Assembly: GCA_913049685.1 (NCBI GenBank) | Contig: CAJWZD010000001.1 | Location: 1 to 64,000 of the forward strand | Origin: an uncultured Fidelibacterota bacterium | GTDB taxonomy: Bacteria; Fidelibacterota; Marinisomatia; Marinisomatales; TCS55 | DNA length: 64,000 bases | Reading direction: 5' to 3' | Shown: in pieces, positions 1-8,830 of the stretch | How the letters are laid out: each line of letters begins with the position of its first letter | Position numbering within the stretch: position 1 is the first letter of the stretch | Position numbers and translations under genes: made by a program | The notes under the pieces: model-generated | The model's database searches: none | The model's input: only the letters and a program-made list of their open reading frames with translations | What the model was told of the DNA's origin: nothing

Positions 1-15
1 TGATTAATTTGGGGG

Positions 16-88
<73 letters not shown>

Positions 89-171
89 ACTAAGTGTGTT
101 TCAATGTTTTGAGGCCAGCAAAGTTAGTCGGGCTAAGTATCAAATTCCAAATATTATTAAAATGCGTTTCT

Positions 172-1539
172 CTAAAATAAATAAGATAAATTAAATAAAA
201 GTTGATTTTTATTTATCTCCTCATCAACATAAGATGGTACATAAGAATCATTTGTTTTCTTTTTTTGGTAGGAAAACATATAGGCCATATCTAAAATAAT
301 TCTATCGTAAATAGGAATTCCCAAACCAAATGACGTAATAGCTTGATCCTCAGATCCACTTGTTTTAGCTGTTGGTATATAGGCTATTCCAAATCGAATG
401 ACGCATCCAAAAGTGCTAGTAATGGGAAACAGATATTCGCCCCCAAATCTAAGTTGAGTAACATTTTTATATTCCTCAATAATTAAATCGTTTTCATTTT
501 TTAAAACAGCATATTCTTCTGAATCTGAAGCAAAATCTTTCAGATTAAATTGCATTTTACTCCAATCTTGAATCCTGAAAGCTATTGAAAGTGTAAGGTT
601 TGATTCTGAAACCAATGCTGCTCCAAAATCAACTGTTGCTGGCATGAATACTATATAATCATAATAACCTAACTGAATAGCATCACTATAGTCTGAGTTA
701 TCAAAAATTAGTCTCTCTTGGGTTCCATGGTTTTCTTCAACAATAATATTATAAGGAAGCGCTATGCTTAATCCAAATCGGAATGGTGACAAATTATATT
801 TAACACCTCCTCGTATATTTATAGCCTTGGTTTTCGTTTCAAGACTCTGAAACAGTTCATAATTTAAAAAATCCGAAGGAAATTCTTGAAAATTATCCGC
901 AATGTCTTGCTGGAGAAATTCAAAATCATAGCTCTCAATTCCCGTCATTCTCGATAATGATAATCCTGCCGATAAGTTGGGCGATAGAGCTATTCCAAAA
1001 GAAAAAGTAATTTGATCACGTGCTCCATTGCTCATTATTTTTTCATATCTACGAACACCTTGATCAAAAGCATAGTTCAATAACTGACCATCAATATCTA
1101 TTGGAAACTCAAGACCATTGTTTGCATTACTATATCCTGAAAAAGACATTAACCCGTCATAGTGGTGAATACGGTTAAATCCAAAACCTAAAACAAGACT
1201 TCCTCTGACAGTAGCAAATGGATAAATAGCACCTATACCATTAAATCTTGACAGATTAAATGGATTAACATGCAACTTTTCTAGATATGAGGTATTGTTT
1301 TTATATCGCAAGAAATATGATTCAAAATAAAACGAGCCATTTTTTATATCAGCAAGTCCAGCTGGATTCCAATACATACCAGCAGGACCATCTCCAAGCG
1401 GCGCGAAAGCACCTGCCATTGCTAAAGACCTAGCGCCATATCCAAGTTCGTTTTCCACAATATGTATTGCTTCAGATGCTGACTGAGATTGCAATTTTAG
1501 AAAGGGCGACATGAAAAGAATGAAAAGATATTTTTTCAT
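172..1539 (-). CDS. PorV/FadL-like outer membrane beta-barrel protein
   Basis: A 455-aa protein with a signal peptide (about residues 1-19) followed by the hallmark N-terminus of the PorV/PorQ/FadL-like family: GYGARSLAMAGAF near residue 33, then GDGPAGMYWNPAGLA. The rest alternates hydrophobic and polar residues and ends in LSYLF, a barrel-type C-terminal aromatic. PorV in type IX secretion is an outer-membrane barrel that binds cargo C-terminal signals; FadL relatives move hydrophobic compounds. Which applies here cannot be told. It is longer (455 aa) than the three trio-linked paralogues (331-348 aa) and lies 23 bp behind a Ser-rich lipoprotein gene instead of a TBDR/CTD-protein pair. Confidence 0.8.
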   Translation of the reverse strand: MKKYLFILFMSPFLKLQSQSASEAIHIVENELGYGARSLAMAGAFAPLGDGPAGMYWNPAGLADIKNGSFYFESYFLRYKNNTSYLEKLHVNPFNLSRFNGIGAIYPFATVRGSLVLGFGFNRIHHYDGLMSFSGYSNANNGLEFPIDIDGQLLNYAFDQGVRRYEKIMSNGARDQITFSFGIALSPNLSAGLSLSRMTGIESYDFEFLQQDIADNFQEFPSDFLNYELFQSLETKTKAINIRGGVKYNLSPFRFGLSIALPYNIIVEENHGTQERLIFDNSDYSDAIQLGYYDYIVFMPATVDFGAALVSESNLTLSIAFRIQDWSKMQFNLKDFASDSEEYAVLKNENDLIIEEYKNVTQLRFGGEYLFPITSTFGCVIRFGIAYIPTAKTSGSEDQAITSFGLGIPIYDRIILDMAYMFSYQKKKTNDSYVPSYVDEEINKNQLLFNLSYLF

Positions 1540-1562
1540 TTTTTCTGAAATGAAAATATAAA

Positions 1563-2207
1563 TTATCTTCTTTTAGTAGCGCGTCTTCCGCCGGATGTTC
1601 TGGAAGATGAGCTTGATCGAGAAGTGCTACCTGAGGAGGAACTGCTTGATGAATAGCTTGATGATGATCGTGATGATGAAATTGAACTACTGTTCGTATA
1701 TGATGAGTTAGTGTTGTTATTGTTTGATGAACTAGAAGATCTTGTTGTTTGAAGTATTGTAGTGGATCCTTGAGACCTGTTTCTGGAAAAATTTCTTTTT
1801 TTTCTGCTACCAGTAGAAATGAGTGAGCCATAGCCTACAGGATCATTTGTATAAAGATATGGCGCATAACCGTAACTATTATATCCATTATAACCGTAAC
1901 CATATCTGTAGCCATTTAATCCGGTATAAAAAGGATCATAGTAACTATTGAAAGCTGAAAAAGATGAATAGGGTGAATAAAATCTGCGTTGCATAGATGA
2001 ATACGATAAGGGCATGCTTGCCCTACCATCCTGAGCATAGGATTCAGCCTTAAGGCTAGGAATAGCCCGATTATATGTATCGTAAAATTGCTCTTCCTCA
2101 TTAATCTCTATTTCAGGATCAGGGTAAAACATAGCCAATTGGGTATAACAACCCTGAAAAAAAAGAGTAAAAAGGACAATTGAGCTGATTGCTAAGGTTT
2201 TTTTCAT
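1563..2207 (-). CDS. Ser-rich low-complexity putative lipoprotein
   Basis: A 214-aa protein of no recognised family. Residues 1-20 form a signal with a lipobox-like FFQGC (Cys20), suggesting outer-membrane lipidation, although the -3 residue is Phe instead of Leu. Residues about 20-75 are acidic, about 75-130 are Tyr/Gly/Asn-rich (YGYGYNGYNSYGYAP), and about 145-205 are almost only Ser with Asn, Thr and Arg, ending in a basic tail (RRATKRR). The composition suggests a disordered surface-exposed or wall-spanning segment. It lies 23 bp upstream of the PorV-like gene and is probably co-transcribed with it. Function unknown; a structural or cell-surface role is a guess. Confidence 0.65.
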   Translation of the reverse strand: MKKTLAISSIVLFTLFFQGCYTQLAMFYPDPEIEINEEEQFYDTYNRAIPSLKAESYAQDGRASMPLSYSSMQRRFYSPYSSFSAFNSYYDPFYTGLNGYRYGYGYNGYNSYGYAPYLYTNDPVGYGSLISTGSRKKRNFSRNRSQGSTTILQTTRSSSSSNNNNTNSSYTNSSSISSSRSSSSYSSSSSSSGSTSRSSSSSRTSGGRRATKRR

Positions 2208-2252
2208 CTCGATTAAAATTACTGCATAAAAGTTGATTTACAAAGTAAATGA

Positions 2253-4382
2253 CTATTTTTTAATTCCACCCAAATCCAATAGAAATGCATACTCAAGCGC
2301 AGATTCTCTATACCTTCTGAACCTACCCGATTTTCCGCTATGCCCAGCTTCCATATTCATATGAAGATATAATTTATTATCCCCTTGCCATGCATCTCTT
2401 AACTTTGCTACATATTTTAAAGGTTCCCAGTACTGTACCTGAGAGTCATAGTAGCCAGATGTTACAAGTAAGTTAGGATATTCAGTGTCCGTAATTTGAT
2501 CGTAAGGCGAATACGATAGTATATAATCGTAATATTTTTTTATTCTTGGATCGCCCCACTCTTTCCACTCACCCGTAGTCAGCGGTATAGTTGGGTCTGC
2601 CATCGTTGTGACTGCATCCACAAAAGGTACTGCAGCGATTGCGCCTTTCCAAAGCGATGGCTCCATATTTACAACAGCTCCAATGAGTAAACCACCTGCG
2701 CTACCACCTAGAGCAAACAACTTATCTGAATTTGTAATTTTTTGATTGACCAGATATTTTCCTGCATCTATAAAATCATAAAACGTATTTTTTTTGTTCA
2801 ACATTTTTCCATCATCATACGACTGCCTGCCAAACACTTGTCCGCCTCGGATATGTGCAATAGCGTAAATGAATCCTCTATCAAGCAAACTAAGTCTAGA
2901 TGATCTAAAAAATGGGTCAATGGTATTTCCATAGGCCCCGTAACCGTACAACAATAGATTCTGAGCTTCTGGCTCCTTAAGGTCTTTTCGATATACGATT
3001 GAAATAGGAACAGAATTACCATCTCGGGCAGTAGCATACATTCGCTTAGACATGTATTTATTTGAATCATATCCTCCAACTACTTCATCTTGTTTTAATA
3101 AACTGCGTTGTCCTGAGTTCATATTATAATCAAATGTGGAGGTTGGCGTCACAAGCGATGAGTAAGAGAACCGTAAAATATCAGTGTCAAACTCTTCATT
3201 TACTGAGACCCAAGATGTGTAAGTCTCCTCGTCAAATTTGATATATTCGTCATTTCCAGTTTGCTGATTTATCATTCGTAACTGTCGTAGTCCATTCTTG
3301 CGCTCATTGATGACAAGATGATCTTTAAACACTTCAAGGCTCAGAAGGTGCACAGTTTCACGATGAGGTAGCACTTCTTTCCAGTTTGAAATTCCAGTCC
3401 TGGTATCAGGTGTTTGCATTAGGCGATTATTTTTAGCTTTCCAGTTAGTGGTGATATAAAACCTGTCTTTATAATGATCTATGCTGTATTCATGATCAAA
3501 ATCTCTTGGAGTAAATCGCTTAAACTCTCCATCAGGATTATTTGCATTAAGAATTTGATAATCCGTTAAAAGTGTGCTTGAATGATAAATGATAATGAAT
3601 TTGCCAGACTTAGACCGATAAACACCATTATAGAATGTTTCATCAGTTTCATGATATACCATTACATCAGAATTCTCTGTGCCTAGCTTATGACGCCATA
3701 TCTTTTCACCAAGCAAGGTTGTTTCGTTCTTACTGGTGTAGAATACAGTTTGGCTATCGTTTGCCCAAGCAACACTTCCGGTACTATTTTCAATTGATGT
3801 TGCTAAAATATCTCCTGTTTTTAAATTCTTGAAGCGTACTTCGTAAACTCGCCTACTTACAGTATCGACACCAAATGCCAGCCATTTGTTATCTGGACTA
3901 ATTGACATACCTCCAATTGAAAAATAGTCGTACCCCTCAGCAAGAGCATTCTCATCAAGTATTATTTCTTCTTCGGCATCTAAAGAGCCTTTTTTTCTAC
4001 AATGAATTCGATACTCTAAATCTTTTTCGAAACGTGAGTAATAATAATAGCCATTCTTAAGATACGGTACCGACTCATCGTCTTTCTTAATACGTGATAC
4101 CATCTCCTCAAAAATAGTATTTTGAAGTTTTTTTGTGTGCGAAAGACTTGACTGAGTATATTTGTTTTCTTGAGAAATATAGTCAACGACCTCCTGGGTT
4201 TGAGAGTCTAAAGCTTTTGCGTTTTTCTGATCGTCTGTTAATCGCATCCAATAATAATTATCTATTCTCGTATCCCCATGCATAGCAAGCTCATGAGGTT
4301 TGGTAATTGCGTTTGGTGGTGATTTAATTTTTGACATACATCCAAATAAAGTTAGTGAAATAACACATAATTTAATTTTCAT
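2253..4382 (-). CDS. S9A prolyl oligopeptidase / oligopeptidase B-like peptidase, putative lipoprotein
   Basis: A 709-aa serine peptidase of the prolyl oligopeptidase family, the usual length. A lipobox LFGC at residues 12-15 indicates an envelope lipoprotein, unlike the cytoplasmic E. coli PtrB. Residues about 25-430 form the beta-propeller gate and about 440-709 the alpha/beta-hydrolase domain. The catalytic triad is visible: Ser561 in GGSAGG, Asp646 in SGYYDSQ and His681 in EAGHSGKSG. The IRGG and EWGDP motifs are typical of the oligopeptidase B branch, which cuts after basic residues; specificity here is inferred. It follows the M28 peptidase gene by 13 bp, so the pair may degrade peptides in the periplasm. 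Its start lies inside one unit of a 24-bp tandem duplication. Confidence 0.92.
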   Translation of the reverse strand: MKIKLCVISLTLFGCMSKIKSPPNAITKPHELAMHGDTRIDNYYWMRLTDDQKNAKALDSQTQEVVDYISQENKYTQSSLSHTKKLQNTIFEEMVSRIKKDDESVPYLKNGYYYYSRFEKDLEYRIHCRKKGSLDAEEEIILDENALAEGYDYFSIGGMSISPDNKWLAFGVDTVSRRVYEVRFKNLKTGDILATSIENSTGSVAWANDSQTVFYTSKNETTLLGEKIWRHKLGTENSDVMVYHETDETFYNGVYRSKSGKFIIIYHSSTLLTDYQILNANNPDGEFKRFTPRDFDHEYSIDHYKDRFYITTNWKAKNNRLMQTPDTRTGISNWKEVLPHRETVHLLSLEVFKDHLVINERKNGLRQLRMINQQTGNDEYIKFDEETYTSWVSVNEEFDTDILRFSYSSLVTPTSTFDYNMNSGQRSLLKQDEVVGGYDSNKYMSKRMYATARDGNSVPISIVYRKDLKEPEAQNLLLYGYGAYGNTIDPFFRSSRLSLLDRGFIYAIAHIRGGQVFGRQSYDDGKMLNKKNTFYDFIDAGKYLVNQKITNSDKLFALGGSAGGLLIGAVVNMEPSLWKGAIAAVPFVDAVTTMADPTIPLTTGEWKEWGDPRIKKYYDYILSYSPYDQITDTEYPNLLVTSGYYDSQVQYWEPLKYVAKLRDAWQGDNKLYLHMNMEAGHSGKSGRFRRYRESALEYAFLLDLGGIKK

Positions 4383-4418
4383 TCATAGTCCTTGTTTAAT
4401 TTTCATTCAAAATCCTTG
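4371..4418. repeat. 24-bp tandem duplication at the M28/S9 gene junction
   Basis: Units 4371-4394 and 4395-4418 are identical except at unit positions 16 and 18. Each contains ATGAAAATTAA on the minus strand. One copy supplies the start of the S9 peptidase; the other holds the stop region of the M28 peptidase plus a decoy ATG that would encode only MKIKQGL before a stop. Confidence 0.9.
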
Positions 4419-6672
4419 ATGCGGAATTAATATTATTACTAGCCCGATCTAAAGCCTTGGCTACTTCATTTATATACAAACGTACTTCATCCCATTTTCT
4501 TTCTTCGAGACCTTCACGAATGCCGGGAAGCGTTTTGACACCGTATCCTGTATAATAACCGGGTGCATATAACATATTCCTAAACCATTCTCTGCGCGGC
4601 AGACCATTGTTATTTGTAAATGCTTGATCTACTTTTCTGAGCAGGGAATTAATCTCAGATTTCTTTTCAGCCGATAGTGATCCTTTTTTGAATTTTAATA
4701 AAACCTCTTCATATTTCCACGCGCTAGATGACAGTCTAGCAAAAGCGTCATCCAATGGTTTAAAGTCAAACTCGGGAACCTGACCTAATCTTTCAGGCTG
4801 CAAATATGTTTTATTGGGATTCCGTGAAATTGTGAAGTCATTGTTGTCCAATAACTTGTTTCGCAATTTGGTGCTTTGTTCTACAGTTTGAGAAAGTTTT
4901 TTATTTTCTTCGATAAATTTTCCAATATTTTCGACCATATTTACAAATCTAAATGGCAAGATGTCAGCCTCAGATAATCGAAGAACCAATCTACCATTTA
5001 CCTTAGAGAGCGTAGTGCCATAAATAAAATCTCCATCACTAAATCTCTTATAATGCTCATAAGTATCATATAGCGAATGATATGCGCCTCCACCGCTCTC
5101 ACCCCCAAAGGCCATATTTAAAGCTGGTACACCAGCATGATGAAGAAATGCTGTATAATCAGATCCTGCCCCCATTGCATAAATTCTTAGATCTGTACGC
5201 TCAGATTCTTCATTAAGCTCAGAAGCTCCGACATTAAATTCGCGGACTCTCATACGCGATCTGAGTCTACTATCCAGAGATACATCATGGACAGGATCCT
5301 TAACGTCTCGAATGACTTCATTAATGAACTTTTCCAATGAATGTGATCCACCCATACTCAAGTAGCCAGCACCTGTTCCATCAGTATTGATGTAGACAAC
5401 CATATTTTCTTTAATGTCTTTAAGATTATGCTCTACCCATTCTGTTGATCCAAGCAATCCTGGTTCTTCCGCATCCCATCCAGCATAAATTAAAGTTCTT
5501 TTAGGTCTCCATCCTGTTTTGGTTAGTTCTCCAATCGCACGTGCTTCCTCCATTAGGGAGACCATACCGCTAATAGGATCTGAAGCACCATGCCCCCATC
5601 CATCATGATGGTTTCCGCGCATAATCCATTCATCAGGATACACTGAACCAATCATTCTACCAACAGGGTTGTAAGCAGTACGAAGGCTCCAATCAAACTC
5701 AAGATGAAGGTTAACTTTTGCAGGTCCTGGACCAATATGATACGTTATGGGAAGTCCACCTTTCCAGCTGTCTGGAACAACTGGGCCTTTAATTGCTTTC
5801 AAAAGAGGAAGTGCATCAGCATATGAAATTGGCATAACAGGAATTTTCATAATGGTTGGCGCGTCATCAATTGAAAGACGTTCGGCATCTTTGGTTGCAG
5901 CATAGCCAGGGGTAAGTGCATCACCCGGGCGTGCTGGCATATCAAGAACAGATCCTCTTTGAATACCGTATTCATTACGATATGGACCTACTGGATATAC
6001 ATCGCCAACAACATAACCATCATCTTTAGGGTCAGAATACATGATACATCCTATTGCTCCATTCTCATGAGCAATTTTAGGCTTGATTCCTCGGAACGAT
6101 CGACCATATTTAGCAATTACAATTTTACCTTTAACGTTAATCCCCATACGTTTTAATTCTTCATAATCTTCGTTTAGACCATAGTTAACAAATACCAATT
6201 CAGCAGTTACGTTACCATCAGCTGAGAATGCATTGTAACCTGGAAGAACATCCTTCGTCATTTCAGATGATTTGTCTCCCTCAACCGCAGGTTCATACAA
6301 TTTCAGCTCAACTTTGTTTGGTGCAACCATAGAAAGCTTTCTAACTTTTGGAAAGGGCACCAAAACCTCGAACGTTTCAACTGCTGATTCAAAGCCCCAC
6401 TCTTTAAACTTGTTAGCGGCATACTCTGCATTTTGCTTGCTCCATGGAGAGCCTACATGGTGAGGTTTTGATGACATATGCTTCATCCACGTATCTAGAT
6501 TTTGCGGATTCAATACTTTGTCAAATTGTAATTCAAGTTCATTTTGCTTTGACTTGTCAAGCGCAATATCGAACGTCGAAACCATTTTAATGCGAGGTAA
6601 TTCTGATTCAATAGCTAACTGTTGAGTGCAGCTAAAAAAAACTGTAATAATAATTAAATAAAATTTCTTCAC
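4396..6672 (-). CDS. M28 family peptidase, glutamate carboxypeptidase II-like
   Basis: A 758-aa di-zinc aminopeptidase/carboxypeptidase with the layout of human GCPII: an N-terminal signal with a lipobox-like FFSC (Cys15), a PA domain (about 150-300), the M28 catalytic core (about 325-560) and a helical transferrin-receptor-like dimerisation domain (about 600-750). Zinc ligands and catalysts align by motif: His355 and Asp365 (HHDGWGHGASDP), Glu402/Glu403 (GWDAEEPGLLGS), Asp431 (INTDG) and His532 (AYHSLYDTYEHY). It probably trims peptides in the periplasm or at the envelope. It overlaps the trhO stop by 4 bp (ATGA), so translation is likely coupled. Substrate unknown. Confidence 0.92.
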   Translation of the reverse strand: MKKFYLIIITVFFSCTQQLAIESELPRIKMVSTFDIALDKSKQNELELQFDKVLNPQNLDTWMKHMSSKPHHVGSPWSKQNAEYAANKFKEWGFESAVETFEVLVPFPKVRKLSMVAPNKVELKLYEPAVEGDKSSEMTKDVLPGYNAFSADGNVTAELVFVNYGLNEDYEELKRMGINVKGKIVIAKYGRSFRGIKPKIAHENGAIGCIMYSDPKDDGYVVGDVYPVGPYRNEYGIQRGSVLDMPARPGDALTPGYAATKDAERLSIDDAPTIMKIPVMPISYADALPLLKAIKGPVVPDSWKGGLPITYHIGPGPAKVNLHLEFDWSLRTAYNPVGRMIGSVYPDEWIMRGNHHDGWGHGASDPISGMVSLMEEARAIGELTKTGWRPKRTLIYAGWDAEEPGLLGSTEWVEHNLKDIKENMVVYINTDGTGAGYLSMGGSHSLEKFINEVIRDVKDPVHDVSLDSRLRSRMRVREFNVGASELNEESERTDLRIYAMGAGSDYTAFLHHAGVPALNMAFGGESGGGAYHSLYDTYEHYKRFSDGDFIYGTTLSKVNGRLVLRLSEADILPFRFVNMVENIGKFIEENKKLSQTVEQSTKLRNKLLDNNDFTISRNPNKTYLQPERLGQVPEFDFKPLDDAFARLSSSAWKYEEVLLKFKKGSLSAEKKSEINSLLRKVDQAFTNNNGLPRREWFRNMLYAPGYYTGYGVKTLPGIREGLEERKWDEVRLYINEVAKALDRASNNINSASRILNEN

Positions 6673-7712
6673 TTTTGTAACTCCCTTAATTTGGGTTTTA
6701 TTCTACTAGAATAGCGTGATTTTGATACTACTTTTTGTGGATCTTTTCTTAAAATTCGTTGCTCTTCAACCGGTAAAGCTGCAAAGTCTTTGCACTCTTT
6801 TGAACAGCACCCGTCAAAGCTAGAATTACATTTCTTGCACTGAATAAAAAGTATATGGCAAGCATCATTACCGCAATCTATATGATTATCAGCAGGAGCG
6901 TTGCATTGATGGCATTTTCCAATAATATCATCAGTGATTGACTCACCCATACGATCATCAAAAACAAAATTTTTGCCAAGGAATTTAGAATCTAAACCTT
7001 TTTCTTGAACGTCGTGAGCATATTGAATAATACCCCCATTAAGCTGACTAACATTTTTGAATCCGCTTTTGATTAAATACGAACTAGCCTTTTCGCATCT
7101 TATTCCACCCGTACAATATAAAAGTATTGGATCGGATTCATGACCATTAAGCATTTTTTTAACTGTTGGTAAAAGCTCTCGCGAAGTGTCAACATCTGGA
7201 ATGATTGCTTCTTTAAACCTTCCAACTTCGCTCTCGTAATAATTGCGCATATCAACTGCGATCGCATTATCATTTTCGAGTTTGTCATTAAACTCTTGAG
7301 CGCTTAAGTGATTACCAACAATGTTCATGTCAAAATCGTTATCCTTCACCTTGTAAGCTACAATTTCATCTTTAACCTTTATTATAAGCTTATAAAATGA
7401 TTTGCCGTCTTTTACTGCACGCTTAACTGGAATATCTTTAAAGGCATTATAGGAGTTGATACTTTGTATGAATGTGTCCCAATTTTGCTCTGGACAACTT
7501 ACTTGAGCATTTATACCCTCTGAGGAAACGTAGACTCTGCCAAAAATGTTTAATTGAACCCATTTTTTATACAGCGAATCCCTTAAAAGAGAAGGATCTT
7601 TGATTGTAACGTATCTATAAAAGGAGCATGTAGCCCTATTAAAGGGTTCAGCTAACAACTCTTCTTTGAGCAGCTTTCTATCTTTTTTGTTGTAGAGTCT
7701 TTCTTTATTCAT
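6669..7712 (-). CDS. trhO: tRNA uridine(34) hydroxylase TrhO (rhodanese family)
   Basis: A 347-aa cytoplasmic protein of the YceA/UPF0176 family, which hydroxylates wobble uridine 34 at C5 in tRNAs, the oxygen-dependent route to 5-hydroxyuridine. Residues 1-125 form the ferredoxin-like N-terminal domain (FYRYVTIKD, SSEGINAQ), about 140-240 the rhodanese domain with active-site Cys200 in CTGGIRCEKA, and about 250-310 a Cys-rich tail (CHQC, then seven further Cys) that probably binds zinc. It overlaps the upstream reductase gene by 8 bp and the downstream M28 gene by 4 bp, so the three are almost certainly one transcript despite unrelated roles. Confidence 0.93.
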   Translation of the reverse strand: MNKERLYNKKDRKLLKEELLAEPFNRATCSFYRYVTIKDPSLLRDSLYKKWVQLNIFGRVYVSSEGINAQVSCPEQNWDTFIQSINSYNAFKDIPVKRAVKDGKSFYKLIIKVKDEIVAYKVKDNDFDMNIVGNHLSAQEFNDKLENDNAIAVDMRNYYESEVGRFKEAIIPDVDTSRELLPTVKKMLNGHESDPILLYCTGGIRCEKASSYLIKSGFKNVSQLNGGIIQYAHDVQEKGLDSKFLGKNFVFDDRMGESITDDIIGKCHQCNAPADNHIDCGNDACHILFIQCKKCNSSFDGCCSKECKDFAALPVEEQRILRKDPQKVVSKSRYSSRIKPKLRELQK

Positions 7713-8772
7713 TTTTTATAATCTCTATACCGGAATATCCTGGTATTTTTTTAACTAATTCCTTACCCATCAATATGCTTGGAGTATAATACCCTTTTTG
7801 ACTGAGATCCTGCAAAAGATATTCCGCAACAACAACAACTCCTGCAGCAGTTACATTGTAGCCGTCTCCGGTGGAAAATCGTGCTGTAACGACCTTCCCA
7901 CTAAGGCCTTTTACTTCGCCCCAAAAAAACGACTTTCCTTTTTTTCGAATTTCTGCTGTTGGTTGTTTCCAGTTTCGTTCGATCCAATTTTGCAGCAATT
8001 TGATAACCCATTTATTGTTAAACAATCCAATAAATCTACGGTACCGTTTTATTTTTTTAACGGATCGTGGAGAACGCGATAGATAGAACTCAATGTTTGG
8101 TATGCCTGTGCTATGATATGCAGTGAAAACATCTCCCCATGGAATTGTCATTGTATTGAATTTACCTATACCAAAATCAATGACTTTCTCCTTGTACGCA
8201 AGAGGTACTTTTTTAATTTTTCCATCTTTACGAACTTTGCCACCTAAAAACAACCCCTGTGTAGCTGTTTTTGCAGTTCCCTTACTTGCTTTTGACCCGG
8301 TATGGTGCCAACCCATTTTTAAGTGGGTAGCATCGGGACATTCATCTTTTAAATATTTTGCAAGGCAATCAGTTGGAATAACATCTGATCCTACTCCTGG
8401 GCAAAGAACTATGCCAGCGGATACAGCTTCTCTGTCACATTGGTTTGCATAATCGTAAACAGAAATTTCGCCAGTAATATCAATATAATGTACCTTGGAT
8501 AGTATGCAGGCCTGTATCATGGTTTCTGCGGTTTCTGAAAAGGGTCCAGCACAATTTGCTAAAACGGCCAATCCTTTTATTTGACTCGCAACCTCATTAA
8601 CACTAGATAATGAGAATATTTGAAAGTCTAAATCAAATTCTTTAGCAATTTTTTCAATTGAAGGGGACCGACCGGCCAAAACTGGTTTTAAGCCGCGCTT
8701 GAGCGATTCTTCAATAGCGAGCATTGCTGAGAATCCGTTAGCGCCATATATCATCCATTTTCTTTCATTCAT
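7705..8772 (-). CDS. Saccharopine dehydrogenase-like / trans-acting enoyl reductase family protein
   Basis: A 355-aa protein with an N-terminal Rossmann fold. The nucleotide loop reads YGANGFSAMLA (residues 9-19), related to the YGATGYTG of the SCCPDH/trans-acting enoyl reductase family, followed by AGRS as the expected NADP-phosphate contact and LANCAGPFSETAE. PGVGSDVIPTDCLA and a hydrophobic C-terminal stretch also fit the family. Members reduce enoyl or ketone groups in lipids or are uncharacterised; the substrate cannot be told from sequence. It is the first gene of the leftward run and overlaps trhO by 8 bp. Confidence 0.8.
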   Translation of the reverse strand: MNERKWMIYGANGFSAMLAIEESLKRGLKPVLAGRSPSIEKIAKEFDLDFQIFSLSSVNEVASQIKGLAVLANCAGPFSETAETMIQACILSKVHYIDITGEISVYDYANQCDREAVSAGIVLCPGVGSDVIPTDCLAKYLKDECPDATHLKMGWHHTGSKASKGTAKTATQGLFLGGKVRKDGKIKKVPLAYKEKVIDFGIGKFNTMTIPWGDVFTAYHSTGIPNIEFYLSRSPRSVKKIKRYRRFIGLFNNKWVIKLLQNWIERNWKQPTAEIRKKGKSFFWGEVKGLSGKVVTARFSTGDGYNVTAAGVVVVAEYLLQDLSQKGYYTPSILMGKELVKKIPGYSGIEIIKNE

Positions 8773-8830
8773 AACAGATGATTATAGAAGGTTAAAGGGT
8801 TAAAAGAAAAGAAAAAGCTACAAAAAATAA

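Noticed and set aside
1472-1831. His-rich 119-codon frame overlapping the Ser-rich lipoprotein gene
   Set aside because: Same-strand frame shadow of the repetitive Ser codons; the His/Gln stretches are an artefact of reading them in another frame.
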